Positions 52,166 through 59,712 of a DNA stretch of 64,000 bases are shown piece by piece. This stretch comes from Pseudomonadota bacterium (GTDB lineage: Bacteria > Pseudomonadota > Gammaproteobacteria > Steroidobacterales > Steroidobacteraceae): positions 248,001 to 312,000 of the forward strand of contig JADJXW010000020.1 of NCBI GenBank assembly GCA_016720075.1, given 5' to 3'. The translations under genes were made by a program, and so were the position numbers. The notes under the pieces were generated by a model. The model was not told where the DNA came from and did no database searches. It saw nothing but the letters and a program-made list of their open reading frames with translations. Within the stretch, counting starts at the first letter, position 1, and the number at the start of each line of letters is the position of its first letter.

Positions 52166-53452
52166 CTACTTGAAGCGGCCGGAGGCCTCGACCAGGCGCG
52201 GCGTATTTGCGGGCGCGGGCTGCGAATGGCGCGCCGACCAGGAATCCAGGTGCGCCTCGATGCGCTCGAACACCGTGGTGATGGTGGCGGCGTCGGGCAA
52301 CATGGTGATGCGGAAATGATTCCGGTACGGCACGTTGAAGGCGCTGCCCGGCGTCACCAGCACGTGCTTTTCTTCCAGCAGCTCCAGAGCGAACTGCTGG
52401 TCGGTGAATCCCGGCAGTTCTTCCTCGCGCACGCCGATGAAGGCATACAGCGCACCGGCGGGCGCGGTCAGCGTGAGGTACTTGCTGCGCTTGACGCCCT
52501 CGATCACCGCGCGGCGCGATTCATACAGCCGGCCACCGGGGCTGGTGAGGTCCTTGATGCTCTGGTAGCCGCCCAGCGCGCTGTGCACTGTGTACTGCGC
52601 GGGCACGTTGCTGCACATGCGCATGGACATCAGCAGCTCCACGCCCGCCAGGTATTCCGCGGCGCGCTGCGTGGCGCCCGAGAAACTGACCCAGCCCACG
52701 CGGTAACCCGCCGCCCGATACACCTTCGAGAGACCCGAAAGCGTGGCGCACAGCGTGTCGTTGACCAGCGAGGCAATGGGCACGAAGGGCGTGTTCTCGT
52801 AGGTGATGCCGTCGTAGATCTCGTCGGAGAACACCATGAGGCCGTGCTTCTCGGCCACGCGCGCCAGGCCCTCGAGCACCTCGCGCGGATACACCGCGCC
52901 CGTGGGATTGTTCGGATTGATGACCACCAGTGCGCGCGTGCGCGGGGTGATCAGCGCTTCGACTTCCTTCGGATCGGGAAGGAAGCCGTTTTCCGGACGG
53001 CAGGGGTAGTGCACCGGCTTGCCGCCATTGAGCGTGACGGCCGCGGTCCACAGCGGATAGTCGGGCGCCGGCACCAGCACTTCGTCGCCGGCGCTCAGCA
53101 GCGCGCGCAGCGCCATGTCGATGAGTTCGGAGGTGCCGTTGCCAATGAAAATGGTTTCAGGAGAGCCACCGCGCACGCCGCGGTTCTGCTGCTGCAGCAG
53201 GATGGCCTCGCGCGCCGGATAGATGCCCTTCTGGTAGCAGTAGCCTTCTGCCTGGTGCAGGTTCTGCACCAGCGCCAGCCGCAGGATCTCCGGAGTGCGG
53301 AAGCCATACGCGCCCGGGTTGCCGATGTTGAGCGAGATGATCTCGTAGCCCTGGCGCTCCAGCTCGATGGCCCGGCGCGCCAGTGCGCCACGGATCTCGT
53401 AGCGGACGTTCTTCAGGCCATCGCTGGGCTTGATGCTGGCTTCACTTTTCAT
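52166..53452 (-). CDS. alaA: PLP aminotransferase, AlaA-like (glutamate-pyruvate)
   Basis: 428 residues, fold type I class I. IRGALARRAIELERQGYEII near 21-40, LNIGNPGAYGF, VVINPNNPTGAVYP near 177, VFSDEIYDGITYE near 209 and the PLP-lysine segment SGLSKVYRAAGYRVGW near 245-260. RITMLPDAATI with the carboxylate Arg near 390. The match to the AlaA/YfbQ group is good; exact amino-donor preference is inferred. Transcribed away from etfB. Confidence 0.88.
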   Translation of the reverse strand: MKSEASIKPSDGLKNVRYEIRGALARRAIELERQGYEIISLNIGNPGAYGFRTPEILRLALVQNLHQAEGYCYQKGIYPAREAILLQQQNRGVRGGSPETIFIGNGTSELIDMALRALLSAGDEVLVPAPDYPLWTAAVTLNGGKPVHYPCRPENGFLPDPKEVEALITPRTRALVVINPNNPTGAVYPREVLEGLARVAEKHGLMVFSDEIYDGITYENTPFVPIASLVNDTLCATLSGLSKVYRAAGYRVGWVSFSGATQRAAEYLAGVELLMSMRMCSNVPAQYTVHSALGGYQSIKDLTSPGGRLYESRRAVIEGVKRSKYLTLTAPAGALYAFIGVREEELPGFTDQQFALELLEEKHVLVTPGSAFNVPYRNHFRITMLPDAATITTVFERIEAHLDSWSARHSQPAPANTPRLVEASGRFK

Positions 53453-53496
53453 CCGGAAAGTTTAGCCCTGCCAGGGGCCGCATGGCCAGAACCGCG

Positions 53497-53502
53497 TATA
53501 CT
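53497..53502 (+). promoter_or_regulatory. -10-like element before etfB
   Basis: TATACT lies 31 bases before the etfB ATG in the 81-base divergent spacer with the aminotransferase gene. No good -35 is seen upstream on the plus strand. Because GTATAC is palindromic, the same site could serve the minus strand, where TTGCGG lies about 19 bases upstream of it. Confidence 0.35.
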
Positions 53503-53533
53503 TGCGCCCCGGTATTGGGCCGCAATTTCCAGC

Positions 53534-54280
53534 ATGAAACGCATATTTGTAGGCATTAAGCGCGTCGTCGATTACAACATTCGAATTCGCGTAAAACCTG
53601 ATAACACAGGTGTCATCACGGATGGCGTCAAACAGAGCATCAACCCGTTTGACGAAATCGCCCTCGAAGAGGCGCTGCGCCTGAAGGAAAAGGGCCTGGC
53701 CGACGAGGTGGTCGTCGCCTCCATCGGTCCTGCCGAGGTCCAGAACCAGCTGCGCACGGCGCTCGCCATGGGCGCCGATCGCGCGCTGCTGGTGGAAGCC
53801 ACGGGCATCGAGCCGCTGGATGCGGCGCGCATCCTGCTGAAGCTGGTGGAGCGCGAGCAGCCGCTGCTCGTGCTGCTCGGCAAGCAGGCCATCGACGACG
53901 ACAACAACCAGACGGGCCAGATGCTGGCAGGCCTGTGGGATCGCCCGCAGGCCACCTTCGCCTCGAAGGTGGAAATCAACGGCAGCACTGCGCGCGTCAC
54001 GCGCGAGGTGGACGCGGGCCTCGAAACGCTCGAGGTCGACCTGCCCGCCGTGATCACCACCGACCTGCGCCTGAACGAACCGCGTTTCGTGAAGCTGCCC
54101 GACATCATCAAGGCCAAGAAGAAACCGCTCGAAACCCTCACTCCCGCCGCGCTCGGCATCACGCCGCGCAGCCGCGTGAAGGCGGTTCACTTCGCGCCGC
54201 CCGCGCTGCGGCAGAAGGGCATCGTGGTGAAGGATGTGAACGAACTGGTGTCGCAGCTGGCGGCAAAGGGACTTATCTGA
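53534..54280 (+). CDS. etfB: Electron transfer flavoprotein subunit beta
   Basis: 248 residues. MKRIFVGIKRVVDYNIRIRV start, SINPFDEIALEEALRLKEKG near 37-56, VLLGKQAIDDDNNQTGQMLA near 116-135 (AMP site) and VDLPAVITTDLRLNEPRFV. Carries electrons from acyl-CoA dehydrogenases with EtfA to the ETF-quinone reductase. Stop overlaps the ATG of a 13-codon open frame before etfA. Confidence 0.97.
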   Translation: MKRIFVGIKRVVDYNIRIRVKPDNTGVITDGVKQSINPFDEIALEEALRLKEKGLADEVVVASIGPAEVQNQLRTALAMGADRALLVEATGIEPLDAARILLKLVEREQPLLVLLGKQAIDDDNNQTGQMLAGLWDRPQATFASKVEINGSTARVTREVDAGLETLEVDLPAVITTDLRLNEPRFVKLPDIIKAKKKPLETLTPAALGITPRSRVKAVHFAPPALRQKGIVVKDVNELVSQLAAKGLI

Positions 54281-54321
54281 TGTCGCGAGTAACTCAGTTT
54301 CCGGCCGCGGGAGTCATCTGA
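54280..54321 (+). other. 13-codon coupling ORF/near-duplication between etfB and etfA
   Basis: The ATG overlaps the etfB stop, and its TGA overlaps the etfA ATG (TGATG both times). It encodes MSRVTQFPAAGVI. Its first bases, ATCTGATGTCGCG then AGTAACTC, closely match the etfA start (ATCTGATGTCGCG then CGTACTCG), so it looks like a 41-base duplication of the start region with drift. It may relay ribosomes from etfB to etfA. Too short to call a gene. Confidence 0.5.
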
Positions 54322-55268
54322 TGTCGCGCGTACTCGTCATCGCCGAATTCGGCGCCTCCCTCGACGCCACCGCCAAGTGCGTGCGCTGCGCCAGCAGCCT
54401 GCCTGGGGCCACCATCGACGTAGTCGTCTTCGGCAGCGGCATCGCGGCCGTGGCCGCTGCCGCCGCCCGGCTCGCCGGTGTCACGCGAGTGCTCGCCTGC
54501 GACAGCGAGGCCAACCGCAATGCACTGGCCGCGGTGCTCGCGCCGCAGGTAGCCCGGCTTGCCGCCGGCTACACACATGTGTTTGCGCCCTCCACCACCT
54601 TCGGCAAAGACCTTCTGCCGCGCGTGGCGGCGCTCATCGATGCGCCCATGCTCAGCGACATCATGGCCGTGGAATCCGCCACTCGCTTCCGCCGTCCGAT
54701 CTATGCCGGCAACGCCATCCTCACGGTCGAGGTAGAGGGCTCGCCGCAGGTCTTGGGCACGGTGCGAATCGCATCGTTCGACGCGGTGGCCCAGGATGGC
54801 GCGGCCAGCGTCGAATCCATTGCGCCCGATGCGCCCTCCATCACCCATACCCGCTTTGCCGGCATCGCGGCCTCCGGTGGCGATCGCCCCGACCTGCAGG
54901 CGGCGCGTCGCGTCGTATCCGGCGGACGGGCGCTGGGCAGCGCCGACAAGTTCGGGTTGATCTACGAACTGGCCGACACGCTGGGCGCCGCCGTGGGCGC
55001 CTCTCGCGCGGCCGTGGACGCGGGCTACGCCCCCAACGACCTGCAGGTGGGCCAGACCGGCAAGATCATCGCGCCGGAGCTGTACATCGCCGTGGGCATT
55101 TCGGGCGCCATCCAGCACATGACGGGCATCAAGGATGCGCGCACCATCGTGGCCATCAACAAGGATGCGGACGCGCCGATCTTCGAGGCCGCTGACTACG
55201 GCCTGGTGGCGGACCTGTTCGAGGTGTTGCCGCAGCTGACCGCTGCGATCAAGAGCCGCGCCGGCTGA
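54321..55268 (+). CDS. etfA: Electron transfer flavoprotein subunit alpha
   Basis: 315 residues. MSRVLVIAEFGASLDATAKC start, THVFAPSTTFGKDLLPRVAA near 75-95, then the FAD domain: SGGRALGSADKFGLIYELAD near 197-216, GASRAAVDAGYAPNDLQVGQ, IIAPELYIAVGISGAIQHMT and INKDADAPIFEAADYGLVAD. Functions with EtfB. The gap to etfB is filled by a 13-codon open frame. Confidence 0.97.
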   Translation: MSRVLVIAEFGASLDATAKCVRCASSLPGATIDVVVFGSGIAAVAAAAARLAGVTRVLACDSEANRNALAAVLAPQVARLAAGYTHVFAPSTTFGKDLLPRVAALIDAPMLSDIMAVESATRFRRPIYAGNAILTVEVEGSPQVLGTVRIASFDAVAQDGAASVESIAPDAPSITHTRFAGIAASGGDRPDLQAARRVVSGGRALGSADKFGLIYELADTLGAAVGASRAAVDAGYAPNDLQVGQTGKIIAPELYIAVGISGAIQHMTGIKDARTIVAINKDADAPIFEAADYGLVADLFEVLPQLTAAIKSRAG

Positions 55269-55279
55269 CCTACAGCCGG
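55261..55279. terminator. Bidirectional hairpin between etfA and the peroxiredoxin gene
   Basis: CCGGCTG (55261-55267) pairs perfectly with CAGCCGG (55273-55279) around ACCTA. It covers both convergent stop codons (etfA TGA and peroxiredoxin TAG). No U tract on either side, so Rho-independent termination is possible but weak. Confidence 0.45.
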
Positions 55280-55752
55280 GCTAGCAGGCAATCGGCGGCG
55301 GAGACCTTGAACTCTCCACCCTGCTCCACGTGCAGCTGCTCGACCACGCCGTTCTTCACGACCATGGCAAAGCGCTGCGAGCGCTGACCCATTCCAAAGC
55401 CGGAAGCGTCGAGGCCCAGCCCAAGCGCGCTGGCGTATTCCCCGTTGCCGTCGGCCAGCATCAGCACCTTGTCGCCCACTGCGGCTGACTTGCCCCAGGC
55501 TTTCATAACGAACACGTCGTTCACCGACATGCAGGCAATGGCATCGATGCCCTTGGCGCGGATCTGGTCCGCCAGCTCGACGTAGCCCGGCAGGTGCCGG
55601 GCATCGCAGGTGGGGGTAAAGGCGCCGGGCACTGCGAAGAACAGCACCCGTTTTCCATCGAACAGCTGCGCGGTGGTCAGGTCGGCAAGTCCGTCGCTGG
55701 TGGCGATCTTGAACTTGCCGGCCGGAACCTTCTCGCCCGCTGCGATGGTCAT
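55270..55752 (-). CDS. Peroxiredoxin (Prx5 type)
   Basis: 160 residues; reduces peroxides in the cytoplasm. FFAVPGAFTPTCDARHLPGY gives the peroxidatic Cys49, followed by IACMSVNDVFVMKAWG, LADGNGEYASALGLGLD and RSQRFAMVVKNGVVEQLHVE, the Prx5/AhpE-like layout without a glutaredoxin domain. A further Cys near the C-terminus (AADCLLARL) could be the resolving residue. Ends next to etfA, 13 bases after the TPR gene start side. Confidence 0.93.
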   Translation of the reverse strand: MTIAAGEKVPAGKFKIATSDGLADLTTAQLFDGKRVLFFAVPGAFTPTCDARHLPGYVELADQIRAKGIDAIACMSVNDVFVMKAWGKSAAVGDKVLMLADGNGEYASALGLGLDASGFGMGQRSQRFAMVVKNGVVEQLHVEQGGEFKVSAADCLLARL

Positions 55753-55765
55753 TGCGCTGCCTTCG

Positions 55766-57019
55766 TTACTGGACGTACAGCGACCAGAGCTTGGCGATGC
55801 GCGTGCTGGCCGGGTCTTCCGTCTTCACGGCCTTGAACGACTTCAGCGCGCCGGCCTTGTCACCCGCGCGGGCCTGCGCGATGCCCAGCGTCAGATGCGC
55901 ATCGGCGAGGTTCTTAAGGCCACCCTTGGTGATACCCGCATTGAGCGCGGCAACGGCCTTGTCGTTCTGGCCGTAGCTCAGGTACGCATTGCCCAGCGCC
56001 ACGTCCAGATCGCCGGTCTTGGCGGTCTTGGCCTCGGCCTCGAGCTTCGGCAGCGACGCCTGGTCCTTGGCCGTGGAGTCTTTCAGGGAAGTGAGCATGC
56101 GCGCAGTGCGATCCTTGTCACGCGGCTCGACGAACACATTGGCCGCGTTGCCGGCATCCAGGACAATCTTCGCCTCGCCGGGGTTGCCGCCACTGATGGC
56201 CAGCTCCGCCATCTCGGCGTAGTCGCTCGGCTGCTGCATGGTCTGCGTGGCGACCATCAGGCGATAGACCTGCAGCGTCTGCCGGTCCGTCAGCTTCAGC
56301 TTGCGCACCGAATACAGCAGGTTGTTCCAGTACTCCTTCTTCGGGTAGTACATCACCAGCTTCTCGAGCGTGTCGGCGGAGCCGGTGTTGTTGTTGCCGC
56401 GCTCGTAGGCGCTGCGCAGCAGGATCAGCGTCTGTTCCTTGGGCTGCTGGCCGCGGCTTTCCTGGTCCTTCACGTAGTCGGCGATGAACTTGGCCGCCTC
56501 TTCGTGCTTGTTCTGCAGGTAGAGGCCCTGCCCGACCACGGTGTAGATCTCGGCATCGGCGCCCCCGGCCTTGATGACGCGATTGCCGAGCTCGACCGAC
56601 TTGGCGTAGTTCTTCTGCTGATAGTGAATGACCGCCAGGCTCTTGGTGAACTGCGCCTGCTGTGCAGCGGGCATGAAGCCCGACTCCAGCTGCGCCTCGA
56701 TGGCCTTCACGGCTTCGGTGTTGTTCCCCAGGCGCTGGTAGCAGGTGCCCAGCAGCTGGTTGGCCACATAGGAATCGAAGGCCGTGCGACCTGCAAGATC
56801 GTTGCCTTCCTGCGCCTTCTTGACGCATTCATTCCAGTTCTTGGCCTGGTAGGCATCATTGGCGGCCTTCAGGATCTTGGCGGCGCCCTTGGACACCTGG
56901 GGACCTTCGCCCGCCCAGACGGCCGTGGAGCCCGCCATGCCGGCGGCCAGAGCGACGGCCGCAGCGACGGCCGGAAACAGAGATTTCGACATGTACGACC
57001 CCTTGCTCGACTTGCTCAT
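55766..57019 (-). CDS. Exported tetratricopeptide-repeat protein of the TonB locus
   Basis: About 417 residues from ATG 57019 (TTGAGG before it); another ATG at 56992 starts directly at the signal peptide SLFPAVAAAVALAAGMAGST. The mature protein is helical with TPR-like units (AYQAKNWNECVKKAQEGNDL, AVIHYQQKNYAKSVELGNRV, GQGLYLQNKHEEAAKFIADY, NAYLSYGQNDKAVAALNAGI). TPR proteins at exbB-exbD-exbD loci are known from related gammaproteobacteria and may organise the periplasmic complex. Same strand as exbB-exbD-exbD and 100 bases behind. Confidence 0.88.
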   Translation of the reverse strand: MSKSSKGSYMSKSLFPAVAAAVALAAGMAGSTAVWAGEGPQVSKGAAKILKAANDAYQAKNWNECVKKAQEGNDLAGRTAFDSYVANQLLGTCYQRLGNNTEAVKAIEAQLESGFMPAAQQAQFTKSLAVIHYQQKNYAKSVELGNRVIKAGGADAEIYTVVGQGLYLQNKHEEAAKFIADYVKDQESRGQQPKEQTLILLRSAYERGNNNTGSADTLEKLVMYYPKKEYWNNLLYSVRKLKLTDRQTLQVYRLMVATQTMQQPSDYAEMAELAISGGNPGEAKIVLDAGNAANVFVEPRDKDRTARMLTSLKDSTAKDQASLPKLEAEAKTAKTGDLDVALGNAYLSYGQNDKAVAALNAGITKGGLKNLADAHLTLGIAQARAGDKAGALKSFKAVKTEDPASTRIAKLWSLYVQ

Positions 57020-57074
57020 GAGCGCCTCAACTGGAAATGTTCCTGTCTGTAGCAGGTTTATCACAACCTGCTGA

Positions 57075-57096
57075 ACGGGGGCTGAAAAGCCCCCGT
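57075..57096 (-). terminator. Perfect hairpin between the second exbD and the TPR gene
   Basis: ACGGGGGCT (57075-57083) pairs perfectly with AGCCCCCGT (57088-57096) around GAAA on the plus strand. On the transcribed minus strand the loop is TTTC and the next bases are TCAGCAGG, with no T tract. Likely attenuates or protects transcripts between exbD and the TPR gene. Confidence 0.55.
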
Positions 57097-57119
57097 AAGA
57101 CGCTTCCTACCCCTGCGGG

Positions 57120-57548
57120 TCAGTCGCGGAATTCAGCCACGTTGGTGAAGCCCATCTTCACCATCTTGGCCCGCTGGGCCGAAGCCATCACATTGGCCAC
57201 CACGTCGTACCGGGCGCGACGATTGGGGCGCAGGTGGATTTCCGGCTGAACATCCTTCGCGGCCTCGCGGCGGAAGTAGGAATCGAGCGTGGCGATGCTC
57301 GTCACCGGGGTGACCTGATTCCAGATGATGGTGCCGTCGAAATCGATTTCGATGTCGATGACTTCAGGCGGAACCGGAGGCGGCGGCGCATCCGTCGGCC
57401 TCGGCATGTCCAGCAATACGCCGTGATTCTGCGTGGGCAGCGTCACGATCAGCATGACCAGCAGCACGAGCATCACGTCGATGAGCGGCGTCGTGTTGAC
57501 ATCGCACATCGGCTCTTCGGAGCCGCCAGAGGAAACGTTCATCGACAT
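57120..57548 (-). CDS. exbD: ExbD/TolR family protein, second copy
   Basis: 142 residues. Cytoplasmic MCDVNTTPLIDVMLVLLVML with the conserved Asp in the membrane helix, then a Pro-rich stretch (PTDAPPPPVPPEV) and a periplasmic domain (EIHLRPNRRARYDVVANVMA). Differs from the first ExbD in the periplasmic half, so the pair could form heteromeric or alternative motors. 21 bases after the first exbD. Confidence 0.93.
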   Translation of the reverse strand: MSMNVSSGGSEEPMCDVNTTPLIDVMLVLLVMLIVTLPTQNHGVLLDMPRPTDAPPPPVPPEVIDIEIDFDGTIIWNQVTPVTSIATLDSYFRREAAKDVQPEIHLRPNRRARYDVVANVMASAQRAKMVKMGFTNVAEFRD

Positions 57549-57569
57549 GTTGGTTCTCTCGAAAGACCT

Positions 57570-57998
57570 TTAATTGATCGCGGCCTTGGGCTCGGTGAGG
57601 AAGGCCACCTTCTGGAGGCCCGACTGCTGGATGACGAACAGCACGCGCGCCACGTTTTCATAGCGGGCGTTGCGGTCGGCCTTCAGGTGCAGTTCCGGCT
57701 GGGGATCCAGCCGGGCCTGCTCGACCATCAGTTCCAGCAGCTTGGCGCGGTCCTCGACCCGGCCACCCCGCCAGTACACGTTGCCATCCCGGTCGATGGA
57801 GACCGGGATGTCTTCGGGCTTGGTCTGGGTGGCGATATTGCGCGGGTCGGGCAGATCGACCTTCACGGTAGGCACGATCACCGGAATGGTGATGAGGAAG
57901 ATGATCAGCATCACCAACATCACGTCCACGAGGGGCGTGGTGTTGATGTCCGACATCACCTTGTCGTCACCATCGGATCCGGGAACACTCATCGACAT
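57570..57998 (-). CDS. exbD: ExbD/TolR family protein, first copy
   Basis: 142 residues. MSDINTTPLVDVMLVMLIIF at residues 15-34 with the proton-path Asp, then IPVIVPTVKVDLPDP and periplasmic LHLKADRNARYENVARVLFV. Proton-driven stator component with ExbB that energises TonB. 37 bases after exbB. Confidence 0.94.
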   Translation of the reverse strand: MSMSVPGSDGDDKVMSDINTTPLVDVMLVMLIIFLITIPVIVPTVKVDLPDPRNIATQTKPEDIPVSIDRDGNVYWRGGRVEDRAKLLELMVEQARLDPQPELHLKADRNARYENVARVLFVIQQSGLQKVAFLTEPKAAIN

Positions 57999-58035
57999 GG
58001 TCTTGATCCCTTAAAGGTCGTTTGCCCGAAGCGTC

Positions 58036-58782
58036 TTACTTCTTGACCGCAGCAGCAGGCGCCGCCGGACGTGCAGCAGGCACATCAGGCTTCACGCCGC
58101 CGATCAGGTTGGCTTCGAGGTCGCCGGTGAACTCGCGCATGATGTCCTGGATGTGCTTGTTGCGCTTCAGCAGGATGTTGTACGCGAACACGGCGGGCAC
58201 CGCGACCAGCAGGCCGAGCGCGGTCATGATGAGCGCCTCGCCGACGGGGCCGGCCACCTTGTCGATCGACGGCTGACCCGACAGACCGATCTTGATGAGG
58301 GCGTTCAGGATGCCGTACACCGTGCCGAGCAGGCCGACGAACGGAGCCGTCGAACCCACCGTGGCCAGGAACGACAGGCCAGCGGACAGCTTGCCGTTCA
58401 GGCTGTCGACCGAGCGCGTCAGCGCCATGCCGAGCCAGTCGCGCAGGCTGATGCGATCGCCCAGGCGACCCTCGTGGTGCGCCGCAGCGCGGATGGCGCT
58501 CTCGGCGATTACGCGGAAGTCGTCATCCTTCGGCAGGCGGTCGGCACCCTCGCGGGCAGAACCGGCAGCCCAGAAGTTCTTCTCTACGTTATGCGCCGCC
58601 TTGGTCAGGCGGTACTGGTCCCAGTACTTGGTGAAGGTGATGTACCAGGACACCAGCGACATGATCAGCAGCGCGCCCAGAATCGTGTACGAGACCGGCG
58701 TACCGTGGGTGATGAGTGCCTCGATACCATACGGGTTGCTGGTAGCGGCATCGGCCGCAGCGGCCGCGACTTCGTTTTCCAT
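58036..58782 (-). CDS. exbB: ExbB/TolQ/MotA family proton channel protein
   Basis: 248 residues, three membrane helices (LGALLIMSLVSWYITFTKYW near 35; FLATVGSTAPFVGLLGTVYG near 140; GEALIMTALGLLVAVPAVFA near 185). TVGSTAPFVGLLGTVYGI is the family signature, with Thr/Ser lining the channel. Works with both ExbD copies. 60 bases after tonB. Confidence 0.95.
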   Translation of the reverse strand: MENEVAAAAADAATSNPYGIEALITHGTPVSYTILGALLIMSLVSWYITFTKYWDQYRLTKAAHNVEKNFWAAGSAREGADRLPKDDDFRVIAESAIRAAAHHEGRLGDRISLRDWLGMALTRSVDSLNGKLSAGLSFLATVGSTAPFVGLLGTVYGILNALIKIGLSGQPSIDKVAGPVGEALIMTALGLLVAVPAVFAYNILLKRNKHIQDIMREFTGDLEANLIGGVKPDVPAARPAAPAAAVKK

Positions 58783-58842
58783 TTGTATCCTCGATTACTG
58801 AGCAGATCCGTACAGGACGGGGGTTGTTGACGCGAAAGAAAT

Positions 58843-59493
58843 CTATCTCTTGGGCAGCTGGAAGCGGATGGGCACGGTGCCGCAGGCATCGTCCACGGGC
58901 TTGCCATCTACAGTCGGCGGCGTGAAGCGCAGCAGCTTGGCCACCTTCACACCAGCCTCATCCAGCCGCTGGACCCCGGAAGTTTCTTCTGTTTCGGCCG
59001 TCTTCACGCGGCCATTGGTTCCCACGCAGACCTTGATCTTGGCGACACCCTCTTCTTCCAGGCGGCGGGAAGTCTCGGGGTAGTAGTCGTCAACACTGGG
59101 CTGCGTGGACTTCGGGTTCAGTTTCAGTGCCGTGCGCACCACCTGACGGGGCGGCGGCGGCGGCGGCGGCGCCGGTGGCTGCGGCTTGTCCGTGACGTTG
59201 CTGATCGCGTTCGTCGGCGGAGCGTCGGCGGTAATGGTGATGTCGATGACCGGCGGCGGCACTTCTACCGGCGGCAGTTCCATCTTGGGCGGCGGCGGCG
59301 GCGGAGGCGGTTCTTCCTCCTTCACCTCGTTGACGATGTCCACCTTGATGGGCTCGGTGATGGACTCGAGGAGCTTGACGGCCAGGCCGCTCTTCAGCGC
59401 CCAGAACAGCACGATATGGAACAGGATGAGCGCGACCATGAAGCCGCCGCGTCGGGATAGCCAGTTGCCATTCGAATGTGTGTATACGCCCAT
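58843..59493 (-). CDS. tonB: TonB family energy transducer
   Basis: 216 residues. N-terminal membrane helix (FMVALILFHIVLFWAL, about 17-33), a long Pro/Glu linker with PPPPPPPPKMELPPVEVPPP, and a C-terminal TonB fold (DDYYPETSRRLEEEGVAKIK near 137-156, GVQRLDEAGVKVAKLLRF, PIRFQLPK). Two Cys (KVCVGTNG, DDACGTVPI) could bond in the periplasm. AGAGAG precedes the ATG. First gene of tonB-exbB-exbD-exbD-TPR. Confidence 0.94.
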   Translation of the reverse strand: MGVYTHSNGNWLSRRGGFMVALILFHIVLFWALKSGLAVKLLESITEPIKVDIVNEVKEEEPPPPPPPPKMELPPVEVPPPVIDITITADAPPTNAISNVTDKPQPPAPPPPPPPRQVVRTALKLNPKSTQPSVDDYYPETSRRLEEEGVAKIKVCVGTNGRVKTAETEETSGVQRLDEAGVKVAKLLRFTPPTVDGKPVDDACGTVPIRFQLPKR

Positions 59494-59642
59494 GATCTCT
59501 CTTTTCTAATCAGCGCTGGCCTTTCAGCCTGACCCCGTTGTGCGAGCGCCGCAAATTAGCGACGTTTGTGTTCCCGCGCAAGTATTGCGTCGACTGTACC
59601 CCGTGTGGCAATGCCGAGACAACCACGGCGCTGCAACAAAAC

Positions 59643-59669
59643 CAATCATCAGGGACATCAATCATCAGG
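59643..59669. repeat. Direct repeat upstream of tonB
   Basis: CAATCATCAGG at 59643-59653 is repeated exactly at 59659-59669, 16 bases apart start to start, in the 219-base spacer between tonB and ilvD. One and a half helical turns of spacing would suit a regulator binding side by side, but no Fur-box match is claimed. The rest of the spacer (59494-59712) shows no gene. Confidence 0.5.
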
Positions 59670-59712
59670 TTGCTGCGGATATCGAATCAACTGTAAAGCA
59701 AGCCGCAATCAT

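Noticed and set aside
59643..59669. Fur box for tonB
   Set aside because: The direct repeat CAATCATCAGG lacks the GATAATGATAATCATTATC-like symmetry, so Fur control is not claimed.
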